From Athripsodes cinereus (Eukaryota; Arthropoda; Insecta; Trichoptera; Leptoceridae), in contig OX388322.1 of the NCBI GenBank assembly GCA_947579605.1, positions 1,984,001-2,048,000 of the forward strand: DNA of 64,000 nucleotides, given 5' to 3'. Shown here in pieces: positions 32,901 to 44,900 of the stretch (its first letter is position 1; each line of letters opens with the position of its first letter). The position numbers and the translations under genes were made by a program. The notes beneath the pieces were generated by a model that did not search any database, was not told the origin of the DNA, and saw only the letters and a list, made by a program, of their open reading frames with translations.

Positions 32901-35900
32901 CGTTTTTTAAGTGCATGATAATATTCACGAATTATCCAAAAGAGAGTAGCGTGTAAGAGATTTATTTTCTCTCAATAACTTTTTCCGAAGATATCTTCAC
33001 GTATATTAAATTTCTTTATCGGTAGATGCGGCTCAACAAGACGAATAATAATTTGGTATCAATATCAATGTGTCTTTTTTTTCTAATTATTAATTAGCAC
33101 ATGGGATTTTTTTGGATCCACCGACAGTTTGCGTCTATTATAAAAACGTTTTCTGAGCTCTGTGTTCTTAAAACAGCTACAAGGAGACCCGTACGCTTAT
33201 GTGGTGTTCTCACTTTGGCGAATATCGCTAGGGCACCAAAATATCGTCAGCCATTTGAACCGTGTGAACAAAATGACAGCTAGTCTGAAACGATAAAAAC
33301 CAGTAGAAACGATATCGTCTCGAGTTGACCACCTTCCAACTTTCTCGGGCGATCAAACGATTTGCACATGCGCAGATATGCGCGGCGTTTGTGTCTATGG
33401 TAAAAGCTTTATAACCTATAAATTTTATAATGTTTCCCGCTTCGTGACAGCTGTTATCTTTTTTGTTGGTTTGTGGCGTTTGTTTCCTTAATTAAAAGGC
33501 GCCTTATAACCTCTACTATAACATTTTCGACTAAAAATAAACACTTCGCGATCTCCATCTCGACGCCATTTTGAAAACAGTGTCAAAATCAAAGCGCATC
33601 TGACAGATCGTTTCTATATCGGTGGACTTGTGTGAACAGGTGTGACGATCAATGGGCGTACGGCGAATTTTGTTTTTTCGCCTGGCGTTATATTTTGAAA
33701 TTCGGCTGGCGATATTCGCCAAATGTGAACACCCCATTAGCAAAGACATTCACAGATATGCTGGACGAGATTAATACAGTCAACAAGTCCTGCTTCTATA
33801 ACAGGGCTTTAGGTTTCGCAGGACCTGTCATCTGGAATCGACTCCTACTGCCAGCTTTCTCCACCTTCGCCATACAAGCGTTTACTTCAATGTGACACTG
33901 TACTGACGTCCGGAGTGGCGCGGAGGTAACGCCCTTGCCTTTAAGTCGACAAAATGAACATTGACCATTTACAAATTGATCTGGACGTTTTGTCGCGTTA
34001 GAAGTGTTAGAACCCAAAATACAAGATTCATAATATCTTAGTTGTATATGAAAGTTGCAGTATGAATGGGATGAAAATGAATGTGACAAAGACGAAAGTG
34101 CTGGTGTTTGAAAGAGAGATTGAAAGAACAATGTGTGAAATAAAGGTTGGAAATGAATGTTTGGAGCAAGTGGACGAATATGTTTATTTAGGAAGTATGT
34201 TTGTAAGGGATGGTAGGTACGAAAGGGACATTGAAAAAAGAAAAGTGGCTGGTGCGAGAGTGAACGGTGCACTTCGGTCTATTGTTAGCAATAGCAATGT
34301 CTCGAACATGGCTAAAATGCTGGTGCACAACGCCATCCTCGTACCGACACTGATGTATGCAAGCGAGACTTGGACATGGCTGAAGAAGGACGAGAGTGGA
34401 ATAAATACAGTGGAGATGCGATCACTGAGAAGAATGGTAGGTAAAACATTGCGTGATAGAGTAAGAAATGAGGATATTAGAAGAATGAGTGGATGCAAGA
34501 GGAGTGTTGTTGATAGAATGCGTGTAAATAAATTGAGATGGTTTGGTCATGTGGAGCGAATGGATGGTGTAAGATTGACGAAGAGGGTGTATTTATCTGA
34601 AAGAGAGGGTGTGAGGAAGCGCGGGCGTCCGAGAATCACGTGGCTTAAGCACGTGGATCAAATTCTCAAGGACGGTCGCGTGTTAAGTAAGAGGAATCGG
34701 CGTGCATGTATGAGAAACTGGATGAATGTAGAGGAAGCGAAAGAAGTATGTAAGGATAGAGCGACATGGCGTTCCGTTCTCTCTGCCTACCCCACCTGGG
34801 ACACGGCGTGAGGATATAGTATAGTATATCTTAGATTGGGACTAATTCAATTTGTGTGAATATTGTCTTTAAATAAGTAAAAAACTGAAATCATCCGACA
34901 AAAGACAAAAGTCGTCAACATTGTTGATAAAGTCTCCAAGCTAAAATGGCAGTGGGCTGGTCATATAATTACAGTATATGGCAAGGCGAGAGGATGGAAG
35001 GTGGACTTTCAGAATTCTTGAACGGAGACCGTGAGAGGGCAGAAGAAGTGTGGAAAGACCCCAAAAAAGATAGATTGACGATATTAACATAACATAACAC
35101 GTGTAGACAATTCACACAGACCGAGCTAGTCCCAAACTAAGATATGAATCTTGTATTATGGGTACTAACACGGCGATACACATATACAATGCACTAAACA
35201 CATATACATGTAACACCCAGACCCAGGACAATCTGAAAAAGGTCATTCTTCATTTTGCCCTGGCCGGGAATCGAACCCGGGACCTCGTGACTCAAAGGCA
35301 AGTGCGTTAGCCTCCGCGCCACACCGGTCGCCGGATGATGGGAAAATAGTGGTATCGTGTTGCTCGAAGTTGGAAAGTATGGAAAAGTTTTGAAGAGGTT
35401 TATGTCCAGCAGTGGAGAGAAGAAGGCTAGCAGTAAGTACATATGTGTCAAGCAATATATATTATGTATAATAAAAATGATCTGACTTCCTATATCGTTA
35501 ACAACAATCGTACTATGATTAGCACCTAGAACATGGAATTCATTAGCAGAACTGATAACATCTTATAGTATAGAAATTCTTGGGATATTTGTGTCATCTC
35601 ATATTACATCGACACTATTATAATATTATACTACTTATATTAAAAGATTTACATCTATGTATAGATGACGGTTATCATACATAATAATAATAATATATAC
35701 GCGCCTATATGTATAATAAAATGTTGTTCACAGTTTACACTCTAGGATACACAAGCAAACCTCGTTTGACGTCGTAAACGTTGAGTTTTAAAACGTTAAC
35801 CAAAAAATGTGTTACATAATCTATTTCTAGCTATGTGTCGGTGCACACGTAGTAGAATTCCATAATTATGTAATTGAAACAAGTGTTTCTTTCTACTATA

Positions 35901-38900
35901 GAGATTGATAATGACCTGATAAGTCGAAAGACGTCTCTCTCGGAATCAATAATCTATAGTAGAAAGAAACACTTGTTTCAGTTACATAATTATTTCTAGT
36001 TACTATACCTGTGGAAAATTTCGTAATAGTATAGAAAGATAAACCAAGGACGCAATAAACCTTCGGGGGAGAGAAAGGAAAGGAAATGTATACTTCTGTT
36101 TGATTTCATTCTATTGTACTATAATCTCACATGGTTTCCCAGATGAGGTCGGTTTTTTTTTTGGCTGTATAAAATACTTTATTCAAATAAAAATTACAAT
36201 ATGTGTGCAAAATCCCGATAAGCTCTAATGAGCTTGTTATATTATGATTTCAAAATATTTATCATGCTCCGTATGTAGTCCTGGGGGAGCTACTTCTTTG
36301 GCGATTTCTTGGATTGATTGACCAGCGTGCACATGTGGAATGACATAATCTATCCACCATCTGATAAACGAGTGTCCCACACAAGCATTCCATGGAGAAC
36401 TTCAGGACTTACGGACGACGCGACTTCCTCTTACGGACGACACGATCAAGTGGCTACGGAATTTAGAGGTCGAGTTGTGAGCGACCATAAGAAGAAGGAA
36501 TGAATCTTATCTTAGAAATGTAATGAAATTTCACTAATATTCATCCAAGAAGAAAAAATCAGGTGATACCTTACTTTGGCGATTTTAATAAAAATGCTAC
36601 ACTCATAAAACGAAAAGAATTTAGTATAAGAATTTAATTGCGCATTGAAAATGTGTTGAGATCAATAAAAGTTGGAGTTGAAATCGGATAACTTTAAAAG
36701 AAGTTGTAAACATACTCGTAATTATGTGAGTGCATTAAATAAATAATCTTTGTAATTGACGAAAATAGAAATGACGAATTTTATTTTTTTATATATTTAT
36801 TTATTCATTCATAATATTATTCATATATCATCTCATGTTGTGAAAGGTTTCCATTGTCTTGAAGAGCTTATAAAAATCAAGGTGGAATCGGTTGGTAGCG
36901 GCATTAGAATGCCCGATTGCAAGTCAATAGAACCACCACCAGTCTATTGATACTACAATTGCTTGCATTTATCTAAGGTGGAATTAGTTTTGATAAAATA
37001 AATCTTCAAATTTGGTAGGTATTCTTAATGTAAACCCCAGCCCGAAAGCATTATTTTTCTTATGGAATAGAGATGGCGCTCTGTACATATTATCATTACA
37101 TGTAAAGAGTTCCCTGGATGCCTCAATTACAGATAACATTATATACCATCCGTAATCAACCCATTTTTTCTGGAGGGTGGTTTGTTTAGTGCGGCTTAGT
37201 TTACGGATGCATTCGAATTTATAATTTTATTTTATTTTGTGTATCTTTGCTCCGTTGAAATGTTTTTGTCAAGCGAATTAGTTCTTTCTTTCTTGAGGAT
37301 TTGGATGAAATAAGTAAACACCTTTTATTCAATGTAACTTATTGTGTCCAAAATACTATACCCTCACGCATTATTCCAAGTGGGTTAGGCAGAGAGAACG
37401 GAACTCCATATAAATCTATACTACACTATACTTATTTCAATTTTTTGTGCACGCACGTCGATTTATATTACTGAACACACGGCCGCCCTTGAAAATTTGA
37501 ATCGCGTTGTTTTTGGACGCCCGCGCTTTCTCACACGCATTGTGTCCAAACTTCGCTGTATTGCGCAGAGAGACTCGCTGAGCTGTAAGTCGAGTACGAT
37601 TACTGGTATCAATAAAATGACATTATTCAAGGTACTACTGTATAATTTATAAATCGGTTACAATTTTTTTTATATATAGAAACAAGCCACCCACAATTTT
37701 ATAGGTTATTGTCTTATCTTTTAATCGCTTGCATTATATTATTTTATTCACAGACTTTCTTTAACTCTAACAAGATGTTGTTAATAAAATTTGTCTTTAT
37801 TTTTGTAAGAATGTGTATTTTTACTATTTTAACAACCTTTATCTCGAATCAGTAAAATAGTTTGACGATAATTTTTGTGATTTATTGTCTGATTTTAGTT
37901 TGTGATAAATTTGAATATTTATTTTATTTTTTCTAAACGTGTGTAAAAAAAAATCCCAATCTGATCCCGGAAAGTAATAACCCTCACTTTTTTAGGCTCA
38001 ATATTTAGTGTACCCTAAAGAAGCTAAATAAGATCTGCTATCTTATTGCCAACACTTACGTGTGCAAGTGAGACGTGGACATGGTTAAAGAAAGATGAAA
38101 GTGGCATAAATGCAGTAGAAATGAGATCGTTGAGAAGGATGTGTGGTAAAAGTTTGAGAGATCGTGTGGGTAACAGTGATATACGAAAGGGATGTGAAAT
38201 GAAAGTTTGTGTAGTTACAAGGATGAATGTGAATAAGTTACGATGGTTTGGGCATGTGGAAAGAATGAATGAGGACAGGATGATCAAGAGGATAATTTGG
38301 CTGTGAGCTATGGTGCTTGGAGACGTGAACGTCCGAGGATCAAATGACAAAGTCATTTAAATCAAATCTTACAGGATGGTAACGTGTTGAGCAATTGAAC
38401 AGGAGAGCATGCATGAGGAATTGTGGACAGTGACGATGGCGAAAGATGCATGCAAGGATAGAAGAAAATGGCGCTCGATCCTTTCTCCGTACACCGCGAG
38501 GGAAGCGGCGTGATAATTTTTTTTTATTCTCTGTTATTGTGAAGCACACCTATTGTAGGTATGTAATTATTATTTCAATAATAAGGAGTTTGTTATTATT
38601 AAAAGTCAAAGTTGAAAGCTTACATAAATATTATATTAATTTATTTATGTATAAATATATTTATTTATTATTAACCTCCATGATATTACGGCCGCATACG
38701 TGCGGCGGAAAAAAACAGTGACAGAAAGATTACAGCCGCACGTATGCGACCGTGATCCTGTATTGGCTAATATGAAATATTTTGCAAAAGTTATGACATA
38801 CCTCGACATCTGTATAGGGTAAAGCAAGCAAAGAGTACGCACAAGCTAAGAGTACGCATCGTGATTTATTTCGAAAAAAAATTCTATGTTGGCAATACTG

Positions 38901-41900
38901 GGATCACATTCAGTTGTCTTTGATGTGAACTGTCACTAGGCGACTTGTTTACGCACGTGTCGGGATACGTCTTGGTACAAAATAATTTTTTTGTTTTTTT
39001 GTAGTTTTTATCTAAAAATCAGTCAAAATAACTTGTTTGCTACAAGAGTTGGATTGCTACAATAACAGTGAGTATTATTTTTACTTGTTTAATGATAGTC
39101 TGGCTTTGGTTTTCGTGCATTTATTTTTTGATACTGAGTTTTATTTTTTGAATAAAAATTTATGTCATCAAATTGACCCGATAGCAAAGAGTACGCACCC
39201 AAAGAGTACGCATGCGTACTCTTTGGGTGCGTACTCTAAAAAAATAAATCGTACGCGGAAAAAAATATGAAGGAAATAAACGAAAGAATAGAGAAGGGGG
39301 AAAGCAAAAGAGCTATTGCAAAATCCTATGGCATTCCTGAAGCAACTCTCCGTAAAAGATTAAAATCAGGCTCAATCCCATTGTCATTAGGTAGATTTCA
39401 CAAAGTTTTTACTGATGAAATGGAACAGGCATTGGCTGAACATTGTAGGCAACTCGATAACTATTTCTATGGAGTGACAAAGAAAGATTTAGGAAGATTT
39501 GCATTTGAATTAGCTGAGAAAAATGGAATTAACCATCGCTTTAACAAAGAAACCAAACAGGCAAGCAAAACACGGGTAGAAGAGTTTGCACGAAGGCAAA
39601 ATCTGAGTCTCAGACAGCCTGAAAAAACGAGCTTAGCGCGTGCCTCTGGATTTAACAGAGTACAAGTGGATAGATTTTTCAAAAATTTGAAAGATTTAAT
39701 CGCTACTTACCAATTCGTTGGAAGACATATTTTTAACATGGACGAAACTGGTTTACAAACAGTTCCCAATAAATTACCAAAAATTTATGCACAACAAGGT
39801 AAAAAAAATGTGGGTAAAATTGTCTCCGCTGAAAGAGGCCAAACTATGACAGCAGTTTGTTGTATGAGTGCTTCTGGTTTATTTGTTCCACCTGCATTGA
39901 TTTTCCCACGTAAGCGCAAGAAGTTGGAATTAATGCAAGGCGCTCCTGATGATTCATTACTTTTAGTATCCGATTCAGGATACATGAACTCTGAGCTGTT
40001 TTTAGAATGGCTTCAACACTTCATTAAGATGGTAAAAGTAACTAAAGAAGCACCGGTACTTTTAATATTAGACAACCATTCTTCACATTTGAGTTTAGAT
40101 GCAATTGAAACGGCTCGAGAGTCTGGAGTAGTTCTTTTGAGTTTGGCACCACATACCAGTCACCGACTGCAGAGTCTGGATACAGGCTTTTTTGGACCAT
40201 TGAAAAGAGCATATGCCGTAGCCTGTGATAACTGGCAAGTCACTAATCCTGGACGTGCTATCACACAATTTCAGGTCGCTCAATTATTTGGAACTGCATA
40301 TTCTAAGGTGGCATCTATAGATAAAGCTAAAAAAGCTTTTGAATGTTGTGGAATATGGTCTTACAACGACCAGATTTTTAACGATACCGACTTTGCTCCT
40401 TCAGAAGTTACAAATTTGCCAGAACCGCAAATTTTGACACCTTCTTCAAGTATTTCATCTAACATTGATGCCATTAATCAGAAAGATGCGGCGGTTCCCT
40501 CCATTATAAACCCCTCACAGGTGACTGAGAGCATTGAAATGACGTCAAAATCCTGTTTCCAGCCATCTGAAATTCGCCCACTACCAAAAACTACATTACA
40601 GAGAAAACAAAATATAAAAAGAAAGAAATCTGAAGTACTCACGAGTTCTCCTTACAAAAAAACAATTAGAAGATAAGAAAAAAGAAGAAGAAGAGAAGAA
40701 GAAAGAAAAAGCAGAGAAGTTACGAATAAAAACAATGAAAAAAGTAATAAAACGAACAGCTGAAGGATCATCAAATAGTTCATATGTTCAAGCTAGTCAA
40801 AATGTCATTCGTTGTCCTCTTTGTATGGAGGTATATGTTGACCCACCTGAAGTTGATTGGATTCAATGTTCAAGGTGTGAAGCATGGTGGCACGATGAGT
40901 GCACCGATTACGTCGGCTTCGGAGCTTTTAATTGTGATGTGTGTAATTGAAATTATTAAGTTCTCTTACCTTGTATGAAGAAATAGTCGTGCGTACTCTT
41001 ACCTTGTATGAAGAAATAGTCGTGCGCACTCTTTCCTAGTATAGTAGGTAAGAGTACGCACAGGGAGACATTTTTTATATGCTTAGTTTTTAATGTTTTT
41101 TATTATTTTTATACATTTACAACATATTATTTAGTTTTCAAAAATGTCATAGTTCAATAACGTCGTTATAGTTTGAATGTAAGTTGTTTATAAAATTTAT
41201 TAAAATTAAAGGTTTGTTAAGTGCGTACTCTTTGCTTGCTTTACCCTACATATATTAAAAGTTCTTTCTCAAAAATTTTAGTTCTGATTATTTCCGGAGA
41301 TTTTATAGCGATTTAAAAATGTCACGTGACCATGTTGGGACCACGTGCGTTGTTGTCAACCATTTCGCGCGTGGTCTTGTGAGCGGTGCAATGTTTTTAG
41401 CGCATTATTTCGTGCAGTGCGTTGTTTATTATTTTTCTACCAAATATTGTGTGATTTAGTGAATGATTATTGGTAAGAAGTTTTGATATTAAATTTTCGT
41501 TTTTAGAATCGTTGAGTATTGTTTTTTTTTTTAAATATAGTAAAAATCCTTTAAAATCAACTTGTACATACCTAAAATATTTATGTACTGTTTCAAAAAA
41601 CCGTTTGTTTATAGTTGTTTCTTTTGATTATCGATGTAGAAATGAATAACAAGTATTTGAGTGTTAGTGTAATTTTTTTGTTTTTTTTTATAACGTAAGT
41701 GAACTTTAAAAAATATATACATATATATATTTATTTGTTAGTCGATGGTTGTCAACATCTGGATTAAAGTAATTTTTAATCACGATTTTATATATCTTAT
41801 TGACATAATTTGATTAATATTTTATTAAAATGTTAAATAAATACTATATTTTAATCGTTATCTATATTTTATTACAACAATTTTGTATTTTTTTTTTCTA

Positions 41901-44900
41901 AAAAAAAACTCAAGCCACAGCGCACGATTTTTTCATAGAACCGCAATATCTAGGAGGTTAATTCTAATTTCTAACCATGACACTTTAAGGAAATCCAGTA
42001 GTTGCATATTATGACAATAAAATTTGTGAACATACATAATTATTATGCATTGTACAGTGCTGAAGAAGGACGAAAGTAGAATGTGGAAATGCGCTGAGAA
42101 GAATGGTTCGAAAAACGCTGTGTGATAGAGTGAAGAATTAGCGGATGCAAGAGGAGTATTGTGGATAGAATTGCGATGTTTTAGACATGTGGAACGAATG
42201 GTTGATGAAAGAATATACTTATCTGAATAAGGAGGCTTAAGAAATCGCGGGCCTCCTTGAACCAGTACCATTTTCTATTCGACAAATAAATATTTGGAAT
42301 TGTTTAACTATTGAACGGAACAAAGACAACGTATATGTCTTTAATAACAGTGTGGTTATTATTGTATAGTGTATTTCACTTTTTATATAGCAAAACTACA
42401 AAAATAGTGATTTCTACAATATAAGACATTTCTACTTGTAGAGTTATGGAACTGTACAGTCAAAATACAATCTTACATACCTGTATATTATATTTACATT
42501 GTATAGATAGGCAGGTTTGTCTGTGTATATTTTTATTCACATATGTATGAGTGTTGGTACTCTGTAGGTGTCAGGTTACCCAGGGTCTGACTGTGAATTT
42601 ATGTCCTCAATGAATGTATATTACATAGTACATTATTGTGAGAGGTATAAAAGCAAAGTCACTTCGACCCATTTTACACAAATATTTTACTATTCATTCG
42701 TTCATATCACCTCAGCATTTCTCACAAGTGGGGTAGGCAGCGGATCAACTACAAGTAATAATAAGCATGCAAATTGTGTTAAATGTCTTTTTGTGATGTT
42801 TTGCGATGAGGTTTGCCACCCAACCTGAATGTTTTGGCACGGTGAGGACGACTTGCATGTTTATTACATGCAATAAATCCGCTGACCGCTCCACTTGTGA
42901 GAAACACCATGATGGTATGAATGAATGAACTATGAAGAAGAGTGCCGAATCAGGCAGAGTCTTTATACTGCAAAAGAGAGCCATAAGGACCATTTTAGGA
43001 TTGCGCCCGAGAGATTCCTGCCGTGATCACTTTAAAAAACTGGGCATACTCACACTTGCTGGCGCGTATATCCAGGAGTGCCTTATGTATGCTCGAAAAA
43101 ATATAGAGAACACACCTCTAAACGCAGACTACCATAGCTATCCAACGCGAAGTGCAGGCAGCATCAGAACCGTAAAATGCAGACTAGCAAAGGTTGCGGA
43201 TAGTTTCGTGGGTTTAAGTGTGAAGCTGTACAACAAACTGTCACTGCATATCAAAACATTGGAGGATGATCGCTTTAAGGAAGGGGTGAGGAAGTATTTG
43301 TTAGAAAAATCATTTTATTCAGTTAACGAAATGTTATTGGAAAAAGATTCTAGTAACATGGATGCAGAAACATAATGTAGTTTGATATCACATCTGACGA
43401 CATAATCACTGGGCCCTTTACACCCAGGGATTATCGATCACCATTGATATTAATATATTGTTGTACGCCTTGTCTCTTTTAATTAAATTATATGTTTTTA
43501 AAATGTACTCTGGATTGACACCCCCAAGTGCCCATTGCGGAGCCTATGGAGGTCGAATAAAAACTATAACTATGAATACAGTAATGTTTGTATTTTCGCT
43601 GGCTACACTATGCAGGCATAATGAAAATACGCCTCATTCTCCGAATAAATGATTTCTTAAAAACTTGTTTAGCATCAGAAACGCTACAAATAGAAATATC
43701 ATCAAATGTGCCATTTATAATTTTATATTGTCTCGGTGCACACGTAGTAGAATTCCATAATTAGGTAAATTGAAGCAAGTGTTTCCTTTTATTATAACTT
43801 ATTGACGTCTTTCGACTTATCAGATTGATAATGACCTGTTAAGTCGAAAGACATCTCTCTCGTGATCAATAATTTATAGTAGTAAGAAACACTTGTTTCA
43901 ATTAACCTAATTAATTGTGCTGTTTTCTCAGTTTTAATGTTTTAGGATAAATGTGACATTGCTTCTAAACTCCTCACGTATGCTGTATATTATATTGAAT
44001 GTAGATTCTGAATACAGTATAGGTATGTATAATAGTTGCATGCACCCATACCTACCTATCAATAAACTATACTGTGCCGTGGAAGAGAATAATGCCTAAC
44101 TAACTTTATGTCATATAGTAATGCATAAGTCATAAACCAGTGGTACAAGCTCTTAAAAAGTGTTTAAAAATATTTTTTATTACTAGACTTACGTACATAG
44201 GTACATACCTGACATAAGAGATTTGTACCTTAGTACCAACTAATTTTAGTTATCTACTGTAGCTCGCTCGCGCGGAGATTTTTTTTGTTTGCAAGTGCGG
44301 ATAAAAATAATAAATAATGTCTTTGACTCCTTAGATTATCGGGTGTGCGGAAGGTCCTTTCAATGTTTAGTACTAATTTTATCTGAAAACATGCAATAAA
44401 GTTAATCATAAAAATATTAATAGTATTATGTTTGTCACTCCATGACATTAATAATAATAATCGGACTATTTATATGTGGCGCCGTTTAGTGATCCGTGAC
44501 CATCTCAAGGGCGCCTCGACTTCTCCCGAACAGCTGGTAATTGTCTCTTAAATATTTTTCATTCTTTCTCTCTCTCTGGTTTCAATCCTGGGATTGGTTT
44601 GCAGCAATTATCTCTTTAATTCTTCTCCTCCACTCCTCCCTGTCTTGTGCGGTTCTTTTGAATTCTGCATATGATGAGCAGCGCATGTCCACCAACAGGT
44701 CCTCCAGGTACTCTCGGCGTGGGCGTCCCCTAGAGTTTGTCCCCTCGGTCATACCCTCCATTACGGCATGCAAGAGGCCTTCTTGTCGTATTACATGGCC
44801 GATCCACCTTGCACGCCTTTCTGACAAGATCTTGAGCTGGTGCCTGAAAAATCATAAAAGGAGCCTACATTTAATTTTCTTACAGCCACGTCTCCGGACA

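Larger units (their letters stand above)
38817..41246 (+). mobile_element. pogo-type (Tc1/mariner superfamily) DNA transposon
   Basis: 2430 bp bounded by perfect 26-bp TIRs: GGGTAAAGCAAGCAAAGAGT plus ACGCAC at 38817-38842, and the reverse complement at 41221-41246. TA lies on both sides (38815-38816 and 41247-41248), the duplication expected for Tc1/mariner-type insertion. It encodes one transposase gene, now split by a frameshift, and carries repeated GAGTACGC motifs near both ends. It lies inside intron 4 of so, in the same orientation. Perfect TIRs and few coding defects indicate a recent insertion. Confidence 0.93.

Noticed and set aside
35260..35340. tRNA gene on the - strand
   Set aside because: T-arm and B box are good but the acceptor stem does not pair and a SINE body follows.
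39037..39270. 77-codon frame before the pogo transposase
   Set aside because: Different phase from the transposase, biased composition, overlaps the palindrome; probably chance.
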